Positions 37,338-49,802 of a stretch of 64,000 nt of DNA are shown one piece after another. How positions within the stretch are numbered: the stretch's first letter is position 1; each line of letters starts with the position of its first letter. Made by a program: the position numbers and the translations under genes. Below the pieces are notes generated by a model. It worked only from the letters and a program-made list of their open reading frames with translations, was not told the DNA's origin and searched no databases. This DNA comes from Cladobotryum mycophilum (Eukaryota > Ascomycota > Sordariomycetes > Hypocreales > Hypocreaceae), in the NCBI GenBank assembly GCA_036429605.1, contig CM071589.1:4650001-4714000 (forward strand), read 5' to 3'.

Positions 37338-39723
37338 GATGTCGTTTTTCTGTCTTTTTTCTTTCTCTTTTTCTTTCTTTCTTTGTTTTACGATGTCCTT
37401 AGTAGAGAGGGTTGTTTGTAGGTGTTGTGGTGGGGGTGGTGACGATGATGATCAAGTGTGAATGGGTTTAAAAAAGAAAGAAAAAGGTAATTTATTCTCA
37501 GAGAGGTTTGATGAGAAAGTGATAAAGGGAATAAAAGTAAATAAGTTGTGAGAAGAGAGATCCGCGCATGTTTAAATGGGGGGGAGGAGGCAATGCAATG
37601 CTATATAACGGAGTACTGTCTTTTTTGAACTTGGAGGAGGGTTATGTCATTGGATCTTCTCAGCCTTTTTTTTTTTTTTTTTTTTGGCATGAACGGGTTT
37701 GGACGAGTCAGTGAGCCAGTGAGCAGCAGTAAGCCAGTGAGGTCAGTCAGTGAGGTCAGTGAGTTACAGTGAGAAATGATGAAAAGCCCCCAAGCCCAAG
37801 CCAAGATGGGATCGGTTCTAGCGAGGGGCAGTTGTGGCGGGCATGACGTAGGCGGGTGGGTGGCAGAGTTCAAGTATCTCTGCTGATAATCGAGGTAGTG
37901 GTGGAGTACCTGGTACGTACAAGGTGGTTTGACATTCGCTGATGATGTTGAAAAAGGGCTACTTGATGAACACTGATCAGCGAGCTGGAGGTACATGTCC
38001 TACGTAACTTGGCTCTACAGAGCTTTTGGTGCTAAAAGAAGGTTGATGTGGTGGGTGTGACCAACATTCCTTGATAATTGAAGGGAACTGGAAAGGCAAG
38101 GCAAGGCAAGGGTATAAGTAGGAAATACTACCTAGTATCTACCTGTAGCAATAAAGGAAGATGAAAACAGAAATAGTATTTACGTTACTCCATCTTTATC
38201 AAAAAGGTTGTACGTAAAGTCAAATAGCTTGGTGACATACCAATGAGGAAGAAGGGGGAAACACTGGAATGCTGAACATGGTGGACAAGATTCGTTGTCC
38301 ATCATCTCTCTCCATGTCTGGTGTGTTCCCTCTCTGTTCATCTTCCCATATTCCTGTCTGTTTTTTTCTCCATTTCCCTTTTCCCTGTCTATTCCTCTTG
38401 AATTCCATTGTTAACAATATTATCTACCACTCATCTAATACCTTATGATAGACTCTGATCCGGTCATGTTTTCTTCTTCACGCATCTAAGTCCCTAGGTG
38501 TGTTGGTACTTTCTCTCTATATCCTCTCCCAAAGCCTTTTCCCTTGGTAACACTTATTTACACAATCCAAGTTGGAGCCATATAGCATGACCCATCCTCC
38601 AGCTCTTTGTCTTAGCATGCATACGGTGGGGGGGGGGGGGGACACAGGTCTTGATCAACATCTTTTCAGTACAAGTTCAGTCGTCGACGACCTGCGTTAT
38701 TTTCCCTCAACCCTTGCCATGCCCTTGATTAATTATAGGGATATAGAAGTCATGCAAGTATCTCCCATCCATACAGTTAAATCTGCCAAGGCGAGGACAT
38801 GGTCATTTACACAAGCCCCCTTGGCCGTGTCATGGTCACCGCGACGACGTAATGTGGCTGATGCGAGTAAGGCATTGCGCCATGATTAAATCTAGGGCTG
38901 TGGACGCTTCGAATGCTGCCAGAAATATCCTTCCCCTCTAAACCAATCCAGCAAATTCATGGTAGAATCTCCCAGGTAGTTTAGCCGGGTTAACATTTGA
39001 TAAAAACCGTTTTTCATACAGCACTTTGAATGAGGCAGCCATCCAAAACGTTGAAGAATCTCAAAACTATTCCGACCTCGGGCCTACAACTACTACTACC
39101 GGGTAACCACGGAACTTGCAAGTAGTACCTACCATCTACCAAGTTGGATGGAAGCTTATAAATCCCCTAAAGCCGTGATTACAGCGGAAACCTTCCCTAT
39201 AAACACCCAACATCCATCTCCTCCCCCTTCAACCACACGTCACCATAATGTCTCACATCCCCCCCCCCAGACTAAGAATGATAGCGACATGGAAATATAG
39301 GACATGTCAGTTCAAAAATTCTCTTGACAATTACTAATGTCGATCCAAGGGCGCGCGCCGTCATGCAAAGGGCTGACTCGATCTATCTATTGAACACATT
39401 CAAAGGTAGAACTTGACTGACTGAACAGCGTAGCCAATTGAAGCTACGGCCCGACCCCTCGGAATTGGGGGGGTTTTGTTCCTAGAACTAGAACCTAATC
39501 GAACCCTGCAGGTGGTTCGAATAAAAATGTGGGAGCGGACCCTGAAAATCAATGTTACAGATCCATGGATGCCTGTGTCTCACTCAGAGTACTCGAACAT
39601 TGAATCATTGAATCATTAAACCATTATAATTCTTATAATATCTTCATTAGAAGTCATCTTCAATTCAATTCCCTTCATCCTGCAAAAACCCCCATACACG
39701 CATTGAAACCACCCATACCCAAA
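37338..39723. other. 2.4-kb intergenic region between divergent genes
   Basis: No gene is recognised. The left part is the promoter of the MARVEL gene and the right part that of serine dehydratase 1. Repeats: T20 at 37666-37685, six CAGTGAG copies at 37709-37773, and G14 at 38628-38641. Two TATA-like sequences (about 39157 and 39197) are over 500 bases before the dehydratase ATG, so their role is doubtful. Confidence 0.6.
37709..37773. repeat. Cluster of six CAGTGAG heptamers
   Basis: Perfect CAGTGAG occurs at 37709, 37717, 37735, 37748, 37757 and 37767 within 65 bases, with irregular 1-11 base spacers. The cluster is about 370 bases upstream of the MARVEL gene start, and reads CTCACTG on that gene's strand. 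Irregular spacing distinguishes it from a simple tandem microsatellite. Function is unknown. Confidence 0.7.
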
Positions 39724-40867
39724 ATGCTCGTCAATGTAGAACCCCGCGGCAAGATACCCTGGATCGAGACACCCCTCATCAAGTCCACAACCCTTTCAGA
39801 GACGGCAGGATGGTAATGTACATCCCTGGCAATTACTCATCAGGAACACCAAACTAATATGTCAATCTCGAAATAGCAACGTCTTTCTCAAGCTTGAAAA
39901 CCTTCAGCCTTCGGGCTCCTTCAAGTCTCGAGGCATAGGCAGTTTCATGGTCGCCAAGCTCAACGCCCTGGGACCGGACCACGGCCCTGCCCACTTCTAC
40001 AGCTCCTCTGGCGGCAACGCAGGCCTGGCTTGCGTTCACTCGGCCATCACGCTGGGATGTCAGGCAACCGTGGTTGTGCCGCTGTCAACGACCGAGTACA
40101 TGATCGCAAAGATACGACAGGCCGGCGCTACAGACGTTATCCAGATGGGTGCGTCCTGGCAAGAGGCAGACAGCTACCTCACTGGCACGCTCATGGCAGA
40201 GGCGCGAGCAAAGGGCGAGGCAGCCATCTATGTTCCGCCCTTTGACGCCCAAGAGATTTGGGATGGAAATGCGGGTATTACGCATGAGATCGCAAAGCAG
40301 CTTGGGCCTACCTTGAAACACTATCCTGTTTCTTTAGAGAACGCACCCAATGACGCTGGGGCACTTTCCATCTCAAACGTCGATGCCATTGTCTGCAGTG
40401 TCGGCGGTGGTGGGCTGTTCTGCGGTGTGGTTCAGGGCTTGGACGAACTCAATATGACCAAGACACAAGTCATTGCCGTAGAAACTGAAGGTGCCAATTC
40501 CCTCACTCACGCAGTGCAAAAGAAGGAGCTGGTGGCAATACCGGCCATTACAAGTCTTGCCACTAGTCTTGGTGCCAGGACAGTCTGCAAGCAGGCCTTT
40601 GAGTATGGCTTGCGAGACACCGTGTCAACGGTTGTCCTGTCGGACGCGGAGGCCATCGCTGCCTGTAGGCGGTTCGCAAGCGAGGAGCACTTCCTTGTTG
40701 AACTGGCTTGCAGTGTCTGCCCCGCGCTTTGCTACAATGGCAAGCTGGCTGAGTTGGTCCCTGGGTTCAACAAGAACAGTGTCGTTGTCCTTGTCGTCTG
40801 TGGCGGCAGCAACATATCATATGACATACTAGAAAAGTATCTATCCATCCAAGAAACAGTAAACTAG
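39724..40867 (+). CDS. Serine/threonine dehydratase, PLP-dependent (paralogue 1)
   Basis: Exons 39724-39812 and 39877-40867 give 359 residues. This is a fold-type II PLP enzyme that deaminates L-serine (and often L-threonine) to the 2-oxo acid and ammonia, like yeast Cha1, in the cytosol or mitochondria. The PLP lysine is Lys46 in PSGSFKSRGIG. Cofactor-binding motifs SSSGGNAGLA and SVGGGGLF are present, and the C-terminal CGGSN contacts the pyridine ring. There is no ACT regulatory domain, which fits a catabolic enzyme. The single intron splits a Cys codon (TG^C) just before NVFLKLENLQ, exactly as in the second paralogue at 49.8-50.9 kb. Substrate preference cannot be read from the sequence. 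Confidence 0.92.
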
Positions 40868-41574
40868 ACGTTATAGAGGGATAGAAGGATGAAGGGATAG
40901 AATTCTAGACTATTAGTCGGCGGGCCGGACCGAGAATAGGAACTACAAAGGGATGAGCGGCAATCAAAGCAAGTATATTCATCACAAATATGGAAAGTAG
41001 TATTGGATAAAGAGGCTCCAGGACTTATCCCGGCAAGCAAGGCTTTCGGCATGTCTTTGTAATGAAGGCCTCCAAAGAGGTCAATATTCAGTAGCAGTCA
41101 TCCAATATTTCATAAAGTCTTTGGTAATATGTATCCACCGATTGGATCATGTGGGTGTCTTTTTCTCAAACATTGCCGTTCACGGTGACCATGTGGGCAG
41201 GTGGATCGTCAAGAGGTTGCAATATCGAATTATGACTCCGGAGAAACCACAACGCGGCCTGTCGGGGTGCAGGGAAACTTTGGCCTTGCGCCTTCGGATG
41301 CAGGGAATAAGCAGCCGGAAATGGTGGCCTTTGTGGATGCCGGACCATACGGGGAGTTTGGATTGAGCCGAGATGGGTTTGGAGATGGTGGGCTGAGCGG
41401 CAGGGCAGGTATGTTCTCGACCGGCTGGAGTGTTGTTTACCACCATGCACATTCTTCCTGGAGGACTTGGTCACAACGGAGAAGAGAAGGGATTGATATT
41501 GACTGACATGGTTGTAGAGCCGCGAGTAACATCGGCCTAGTCATGGTTCCTGTTAAAGAGCTATGGAGCATGAG

Positions 41575-41615
<41 letters not shown>

Positions 41616-44488
41616 AGCATGGGGGCCATGAATGCGGGTGACCGGCAACAAAGCCGCAGCCGAAGGTGATGCAAGAGGATGGATCTTTGGCTGCTTAAAA
41701 AAGCCTCTTTTGAGATGCATGTATGCACTCCGTATATCTACCAATGTAGGTACGCGGGGGTGGATAATATCATACATGGGAGTGGCAATATTAGCTCCAT
41801 CGTAGATGCGTGAGATTCCCAAAGGAGAAGGCCAATTCATATTCTGCCGTGTGACGCCAAAATACAATACCTGACCTGTGTGAGTGGGAGAGTGGGAAAG
41901 TTCTGGATTTGTCTTGCTCCTGTCATGGAAGCCGAAGCTGCAGAAACCTGGAAGAGCTGGAACCGTGTGAATGTTGTGGGTGTGGATGTGGGTGGTAGTG
42001 CTGCAGTGGTGGTGGGAGGTGGTAGTGATAGGTGATGATGGTGGTGCATGGTTGAAGTTGCGTGTGTTGTGGAGCATTGAGGATGACAAAATAACATGGA
42101 CAGTGGGAGGTGGGAGGTGACTCCCCCGATTCGTATCCGTGGGTTGGCGGGTTCAGCTGCAGGGTCATCAATCCGAATCTGCTCATTGGCCAAAACATAA
42201 ATTCCTTCCCGTGAGAAGCTGCAAAGGAAAGAAGGAGCATCCGTTCGGTGAGAGAAGAGAAGTGGCCGTTGTCGGGCAAGGGTAAACCTGAACCTCCATG
42301 TTCTATCCATGTTCCCATTACGGCCACTTTTCTGCAACATCCATGTCCAATGTATGCAATATCAAACAAATTGCAACGATATTCCCAACTCCTACCGCAA
42401 TCCTGCAGTGGCCCACGCCGGTCTTCCGTTGAATCAAGCCGTGGCTTCATGGTGCTCCAGGGCCCTCCAAGACTCAACCCATTTCAAGATCCGACTAGGA
42501 CCGGAGGGGAAAGCTGGCTTTTGGGAACCTGAGCCAACGCGGCCTAGACTTTCTACAAAGAGACGCCAGCAATCACCACCCGATAGTTTTTGCATTGGAG
42601 CCACAAAGCGGCGGTGGTGGCGGCGTGTGCCCCTGGACGATATTAATTACCTCTTTTTTCTTTCTCAGGCCACAAGGAGGAAAGCCATGGATTCCTTACG
42701 GGTAGAAGAAGCACATGGACCAACAGAGAGGCGTTTTCTCCGCAACCTTAATTATCTTTACACGACATACATGGCTGCTGATGAAGATGCTGAGACAAAT
42801 GGCTTGAGTTGTGGTACAAATACGTGATGAGAGGGTTGGTTTCCCCTCCCCAAATACTAGCATTACGTCGCCTTGGTACCCTACTTTGGGTTTCTCTGTA
42901 ATCTTGTCATCAAAAGCACGAGCAAATGTTTTGTTTCGCTTTGGTGATTTTCCAAGACAATGAATCGACTAAGATCACGAATGGAACAACCTCAACTAAA
43001 TCAACAGACGGGTCGGCTCCGAGACCCAGCCACAACTTTACTCGGCAAAGCCGTTTGAAACAGCCGGATCGTCGTTTGTTTAACGAAAGAGAAACAAAAG
43101 CTGGTCACTCACTCCGTCTCCCATCTCCCTTCTCTCATTGTCCTTTTCGGGGCGGGAATTTTATCCGTTCATGGATTGGTCGTACGATGTGATATCAAAA
43201 TTAGTCATTTTCAATAACACAAGAGTGGATAACAGAAAGAAAGAGAAAGAAAGAAAGACAAAAATCATACAGGCACAAGTCCTTGTACCAGCAAATATCC
43301 ATACATTAATTACTACAGTACCTAGTAGGTAAGTGTGGTAAGGCATATGCTTTCGTTTCCACTTGATTGCCAAGACGGATACTGGAAGTAATATTGGATT
43401 TCTCTTGCATCTGATTTGTACATGACTTCTTCCAGCTCCATATGAGGCTCCATAATTGAGAGAAAAACAAGAGTTGAACCCTGGACGTGATGCTGTTCTC
43501 GGACTTTAGAAACCCCAACCGAAGAGGCAAGCATCCATCACAACGTGGAGAGGGAAGAATCCATCCATACCTAGGTATCCCTCCACACTGTTCTGGGGGA
43601 ACCATTACAGGGCTCTTTCGGGTGCAGACGATAACGTTGTCCCACTAGAAAAAGCGTCTGAGCCAGTGCGCTACAGGGACTAAACGTTGCAATGGATGAG
43701 TTTTCCATGCATTTTTTCTTCTTTCTTTTACAGCCTAGACCCCTGTCAAGTGCCTGGAACCATACCGTCGACTAATGCACAAACAAACTGGTAGGCTGCC
43801 AAAAATACGAGTCGCCAATACCACGCACCACCACACACACACTACGCAAACAAACACCACTATCACTCCCACTCCCACTACCACCACTACCACCACTACC
43901 ACCACCACCACCAGACTTTTCCCAATCCATGCTCATCTCCCCCATGCAACCTCCCACCAATCCAGCCCGTCTTGGCTATCAGAGCTGAGCAATGGACTCT
44001 GCTTGGCCTGCGCGCCAATGAGCCGAGAGCCCGTCGAGGAGTGGAAACTGGCATGGAGAGACCCATGGAGCGCCGCCGGGACACTCGCATTTGATCGCGC
44101 AAGACACTTGGTCGGGTCGAACGATGCGGCTGCAGGAGTGAGTTTGCTTCGCTTCAAATCCACGACCCTCTCTGGGTCCTACTACCTCACTCCCCTGCGC
44201 GCGCCTGTGTCTCTGTTTTTTTTTTGTCGCAGTCATCTTTTCCGTCTTCCATTCCTTTCGTCTTATTAAATACTCCAAGTCCTTCCCCTCGTTCTGTCGT
44301 TTCTTGAGCCACCATTCCTTTCGCTGTGTTGTTTGTTTTTTCGAGCAGTGGTTTGCGAAGACAGGTTGTGTGATACAAAGAAGATTCAAAAAGCACAACT
44401 AGTTTCGCCAAACATTCGTTATCAGCGGTCAATTCTTTTGATTTCGTTTCCGCCTGCGAAGAGAACAAACAAAATCTTTTTGGGCATC
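40868..44488. other. 3.6-kb intergenic region
   Basis: No credible gene; open frames are compositionally biased and often come from CA, CAC and GA repeats. (GA)18 lies at 41578-41614 and a CCA/CAC-rich array at about 43.84-43.91 kb. The last 300 bases are the promoter and leader of the peroxidase gene. Confidence 0.6.
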
Positions 44489-47355
44489 ATGAAATCCCAA
44501 ACTGCCCTGCTGGGTCTCCTGGGCCTGGCTGGCTCGGCTTTGGCTGATCCAACATGGCCCGACGCTCAGATCGACGAGCTCGAGGAAATCATGTTCCAGC
44601 TTCAATCTTTCCGCGCTCGCAAATTCTCCGATACCGTCAGTCCCTGCTCCAACGAGGCCTCGGGTCCCGGCCGTCAGAACGCCGCCGAATGGCTCCGAGT
44701 CGGCTTCCACGACATGTCCACGGCCAACACCTACTTCGGCACCGGTGGTCTCGACGCTTCGCTCCAGTACGAGCTTGACAATGGTGAAAACACTGGTCCG
44801 GGCCACAAGACGACCCTCGAGTTCATGGGCCCTTATCTCTCCCCGCGATCCAGCTTGTCCGATCTCATCGCTTTGGGCGTCTATACATCCGTTCGCTCTT
44901 GCGGTGGACCCGCCGTCCCCGTCCGTGCTGGCCGTATTGATGCCACTGGCAAGGGAAACACTGGTGTTCCTCAACCTCAGAACTCTGCCTTCACTTTCCA
45001 GCAGCAGTTTGATCGTATGGGATTCTCTGTTGAGGAAATGATTCAGGTTACCGCCTGTGGTCACACCCTTGGTGGCGTTCACAACTCCGAGTTCCCTGAG
45101 ATCGTTCCCAACGGAGCTGGCACCAATGGCGAAATCGGTCTTGATTCTACCGTTGCCAACTTCGACAACAAGGTTGTCACCGAATACTTGGCCGGCAACA
45201 CCCTCAACCCCCTGGTTGTTGGCCCCTCCGTCAAGATTGACAAGAACTCCGACTTCAAGGTCTTCAACATTGACGGTAACAAGACCATGACGGCTCTGGC
45301 TGATGCGGCCAAGTTCAACAGTGTCTGCCAGGTTGCTCTGCAGAAGATGATTGACACCGTTCCTCCTCAAGTGAAGCTGACTGATCCCATTGCGCCTTAC
45401 ACCGTGAAGCCCGTCGCTTTGCAACTTACCCTGGCTGATGGTGGCGACACCCTTCAGCTCACAGGCTACATCCGTGTCAAGACCACTGGTCTTGCTCAGG
45501 GTGCCATTCAGGGCGTCACTGTCAACTACAAGAACCGCAAGGGCACTACTGACTGCGGCACTGCCACCTGTGTCATTGCCTCCCAGGTCCAGGGCGTCAG
45601 CCAAGGTTTCGACGACACCTTTGCCTGGTTCCCCCTCCAAGCCAACATTCCTGCCTCTTCCGGTATCTCCTCTTTCACCGTCACCGTCACCACTGCCGAC
45701 GGTGCCAAGACGTACGATAACAACGGCAAGGAGTATCCCATCCAGGATGCCATTCTTTTCCAGCAGCCCCAAAGCTGTGTCTTGGGATCAACTGGTGCTC
45801 TTACTGCCGTCGCTGCTGTCCGCAACGACCGTGTCAGCCAGGGCGCCCAGGCTACGGTTTGGTACAAGACCGCTCAGACCAACAGCCCCGTTCCTCGTCT
45901 GCAGAACGCCACTGTTGATCTGAAGAAGGGTGACTGCGTCGGCCAGTATACCTTTTTCACTCTTGACTACACCGTTCAGGGCGGTATGGCTTACCAGGGA
46001 TACCTCGATGTTGCCAACGGCGACCAGACTGATAGCTTCAAGGCCCTTACCAGCGTTGGAGGTACCTGCCGCCAGTTTGAGAATGCCGCTGCTTGCAACG
46101 GTGCTCCACCTGACGGAACCACCACTGTTTCTGGAGGCATCTCTACCACCACTGCTCCTGCTACCACCGAGCCTGTCACTACCGACCCCACTACCACCAC
46201 TCCTGCTGACACCACTGCTCCCCCGACGACCATCCCCCCTACTACCGTTCCTCCCACCACTGTCCCATCGACTACTCCCCCGCCTATTCCCACCCACAAG
46301 CCCTCTGTTGGAGGTTACACGAGAGTGTCTTGCTGGTCTGAGGGCGACGGTGTTCGCGCGCTGAATGGCATTTTCTACGCCAACGATACGCTCACTTTGG
46401 AGAGCTGCGAGGACTACTGCAAGGACTACGTCTACTGGGGTACTGAGTACGGCCGTGAATGTAAGTTGAATTGACAATCTTTCGTATGGATAAATGGGCT
46501 AATAATCATGATTTAGGCTACTGTGGCAACACTCTTGCCAAGAGCAGCAAGGAGGCTCCTCTCGAGGACTGCAACATGGTCTGCGGCGGCGACGCCAGCG
46601 AGTACTGTGGTGCCGGTAACCGTCTTGAGCTTTACTCAACAACTGCCACCCAGCCCCCAGCTCCTACCGGTACCTTGATCCACAAGCCCACAGTCTCCCC
46701 CTACAACTTCGTCGGCTGCTGGTCTGAAGGCAATGGCGCCCGAGCCCTCAGCCAGGCGGCTACCATTGCCCCTGATATGACCAACGAGGAGTGTGCTACC
46801 TTCTGCAAGGACTTCAAGTACTTTGGTACCGAGTATGGAAGCGAATGCTACTGTGGTAGCTTCCTCGCTGACAGCAGTGCGACCGCCCCCTTGGAGGAGT
46901 GCAACATGCCCTGCGCTGGTGACCAGTTCGAGTACTGCGGTGCCAGCAACCGTCTTGAGTTGTACATGAACCCCAACGCTACCGGTGGTACCCCTGAGCA
47001 GCCCCCTGCGGTTGGCGGGTTTATCCTCACTGGCTGCCAGACTGAGGGCAATGGCACTCGAGCCTTGTCTGGCGCTGCTATTGCCAGCGGTGGCATGACC
47101 AACGAGCAGTGTGCTAATTTCTGCAAGGACTTCAAGTACTTTGGTACTGAGTACGGCAGCGAGTGCTACTGCGGCGATGCTATCGATGTCTCTTCCAAGG
47201 AGGCTCCTCCCGCTGAGTGCAAGATGCTCTGCAGCGGTAATGAGCTCGAGTACTGTGGTGCAGGCAATCGCCTGTCCCTGTACACCAAACAAGACACGCC
47301 CCCTGCCCCTCCTCCCGGCGGAGGCGCTCGTCGTCGTCGTCGGTCTTGGTTCTAA
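44489..47355 (+). CDS. Secreted haem peroxidase with three WSC domains
   Basis: Exons 44489-46460 and 46517-47355 give 936 residues. A signal peptide (MKSQTALLGLLGLAGSALA) is followed by a plant/fungal-superfamily haem peroxidase domain. The distal Arg70 and His74 lie in LRVGFHDM, a GTGGLD segment resembles the calcium site, and the proximal His192 is in TACGHTLGGVH. A beta-rich middle region (about 300-540) and a Thr/Pro-rich, probably O-glycosylated linker (about 543-605) follow. Three Cys-rich WSC carbohydrate-binding domains lie at about 610-697, 718-806 and 825-912, each with GTEYG(R/S)ECYCG and EYCGA(G/S)NRLELY-like motifs. The enzyme probably acts at the cell wall or on polysaccharide-rich material using peroxide; the substrate is unknown. 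The intron splits the Cys of the first GRECYCG. The protein ends in five Arg and SWF, unusual for a secreted protein, and I see no GPI or membrane anchor. Confidence 0.92.
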
Positions 47356-47880
47356 TCCATTAATAGATGTTCTTGTATAGAATTACGATGTATGTGTGGA
47401 TATATAAAACAAGCAAGGAGTTCTCCGTTATATAGTCTATGTTGAAAAAGAAGGGCTTGGAGCATTGTTTATATGGGAAACGATTTTGTTTTTGGATTGC
47501 CTTTTTTTTTCTTCTTCTCATTTACGAGGATGCATATGCTGGATTATGATAATGTTCTGCGAAGAAAGGCGAGGTGGTTACATTAGTTGATGAATAAACA
47601 GACATGTCTCGTGAATCTGATATTGTACTTCGTATTCTGTGATGAACGAGAATCAGGATTCCATCTGCATTCAATGTTTGCCTAGAGGTGACTAAGCTGA
47701 CCCACCTTGATTGGTGAAGTTGTCGCGAAACGCTAAAATTGCAGTGAAAAAGTTGTTGCTATTAATAGTAACAATGACCCACCCAACTCAACCTAACCTC
47801 TCCCAGTTCAAACTGGCTTTCCCCCAGAAGCCCAGACCCGTGTAGATGCAACAACAACACTTGGTGTATCATATAACCAA
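47356..47880. other. Intergenic region, peroxidase to MHF1
   Basis: Both neighbours are on the plus strand. The stretch is AT-rich with T runs, contains the peroxidase 3' end and the MHF1 promoter, and shows no coding signal. Confidence 0.6.
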
Positions 47881-48712
47881 ATGGCCGAGTCAACTGGTGA
47901 GGATGACCGCGAGGTGAGTTTGTCTTCTTTTTCTTTTCTTTCTTTTTTTTTTTTGGGACGAGAGAATATATAGTAGGATATATGAAGAGGGGAGAATTGG
48001 CAATTGCGATTGGGGTGGGATTGGAGATTTCTTATCATCTGAACTAATGATTTTTGTGTGTTTTATTGGGTAGCGGCTCAAGTCTGCGCTGTGGTACGCG
48101 GTGGGACAGATCGTTGATGAGGAGTCGTTGAAGAGGAATCGGAATGCTACGCCTCAGTTCATTGGGGCGCTGACGGAGATGGTCTGGACACAAATCGGTG
48201 CGTTTTTATTCTTCTTTTTCTTCTTCTTTTTCTTCTTCCTTCACTTGACCTCGCTTTTCATATTCGCCTTCATATCTTCTTTCACTTTCACCTTTAGCTT
48301 CACCTTCCACTTTGGCCTTTTGCCTTCACGCCTCATTCTGTATGAGAATGTCCTCATGGCGGTGACCTCACTATATGAGCGAGAGGAAGGGAGGAGGGGA
48401 AGGGAGTGAGGGGGGGCGCCAATGGGATGAGAGCCAACAACGTGGGAAACATAAACTAACTGTGTGGGCCGGTGGTCGTCTTAAAAACAAACAGAGAACG
48501 TAGCCATTGATCTAGAGAGCTTCTCCCAGCACGCGGGCCGAACGACGGTGACCACGGATGACGTGCTCCTACTGGCGAGGAAGAACCCCGATTTGCAGCA
48601 GATTATGAGGGCGTTTGTGGATGAGACCAAGGCGGAGAGGGAGGCGGCGGCGGGAGGAGGAGCGGCGGCGGCGGTCAAGGGGAAGGGGAAAGGGAAGGGG
48701 AGGATGAGATGA
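47881..48712 (+). CDS. MHF1: Histone-fold protein Mhf1 / CENP-S
   Basis: Exons 47881-47913, 48074-48197 and 48495-48712 give 124 residues, the usual size. The histone fold starts with RLKSALWYAVGQIVDEE, continues with ATPQFIGALTEMVW and ENVAIDLESFSQHAGR, and ends with TTVTTDDVLLLARKNPDL, all strongly family-like. With Mhf2/CENP-X it forms a DNA-binding heterotetramer that recruits the FANCM-type helicase at stalled forks and joins the CENP-T-W-S-X kinetochore complex. The C-terminus is a short Ala/Gly then Lys/Gly-rich tail. The first exon codes only MAESTGEDDRE. Intron 2 is long for this window (297 bases) and pyrimidine-rich. Another inner-kinetochore gene, Mis6/CENP-I, lies 12 kb away. Confidence 0.92.
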
Positions 48713-49002
48713 ATGGGGGGGGTGAAGTAAATAGAGGATGAAGTGGATGGTGGATGAGGGTGAGAGATAAGGGTGAGGGTGAGAAATGAGAGTATCAAGT
48801 TCTTACCATCAAACTGCTGCTTTGAAGCAGCCACTCATCATTCTACAAATAAACTATCTGCCTCTATATCAAACAATCACAATGAAATCGAACATCCCCT
48901 TTCAGTTCAACGCCACCATCCATCCCTCATAACCAGTATCCACAAAAGAATCACTCCACCATCCAGACCCCCTCCCTCGATATCAATGTCTCATCCAGTC
49001 CG

Positions 49003-49207
49003 ATGACGGCCCTCCCATCCACCTTACCCAGTACCACCCTTCACATCTCTCACCTCTCACCTCTCACCTCTAATCCATCCACCCATCCATCCAGACTACC
49101 GACTCGGCATCACGCGCCGAAAAGGCAAGGTCATGCGGATCGAACCGGCACCAGGAGAGAAATTCCGGGAACCCCATGGGGTTGGACGATTTGCGATACG
49201 GCTATGA
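49003..49207 (+). CDS. Possible small spliced gene, 46-residue basic protein
   Basis: Exon 1 (49003-49030) codes for MTALPSTLP plus one base, and exon 2 (49095-49207) continues in phase to a stop. The 64-base intron has a GTACCA donor, a CTAAT branch site about 20 bases before the end, and a CCAG acceptor. The second exon reads LGITRRKGKVMRIEPAPGEK then HGVGRFAIRL, a sensible basic peptide and not a translated repeat. I recognise no family and see no signal peptide. An alternative frame across exon 2 is also open, so this may be chance. It lies 290 bases after MHF1 on the same strand. Confidence 0.35.
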
Positions 49208-49802
49208 TGCTTGGGGCCTCATGTTAGGCATGGGGACAAAAGGTGTGGTAGAAAGTCATGTATCAAAGATAAATTACCTCGTTTCTATTCAAACGAGTCT
49301 ATATGATCTGAATCATTATCCAGTTATGTGTGAATCTAACGCATCTGTGTAAAAAGCAGTCATTTCATGCCATCATTCGGTTCAGTTTGTATGAACCAGT
49401 TCCATTACCGTGTTAGAGAAAAGCAGGCAAACAAATCTCAAAAAAAAAAAAACGCCCCCCAAGTTCCCATAAATTCAAATCGCTTCTCGCTGAAAAGTAT
49501 CCATATGCCTTGTTATCTCATTGAAAAGATCCATGATATCCAATTTTCCACCCAACCCATTATATGATCCACTCAAATCCAAGCCGTGCTCGCCTCAACA
49601 TACCACAAAGAAGTCCATCATGGTGGTGTGGGGTTGAAGCCAAGGTAAGAAGTGGATTGTGGCAACCCTTGCACTGCATTAGGGGTGCCGAAAGATCCGA
49701 ATTGCTTCCCGCGTCTTCTCAATTCTTCTCAAAAGAATCCGGGCCGGAGATTATGACGCCATCTGCAGTCTCTCGCGCGAGCGATTCTGATCCGCTTATC
49801 CA
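49208..49802. other. Intergenic region before serine dehydratase 2
   Basis: Convergent 3' region, AT-rich with an A13 run near 49440. No coding signal seen. Confidence 0.55.

Noticed and set aside
43775..44269. 164-codon open frame upstream of the peroxidase
   Set aside because: Much of it is His/Thr from CA and CAC repeats and it has no recognisable domain; it overlaps the peroxidase promoter.
44429..45772. Long open frame (447 codons) on the minus strand across the peroxidase gene
   Set aside because: It is antisense to a well-supported peroxidase exon, its sequence is low in complexity and without motifs, and such shadows are common opposite GC-rich third positions.
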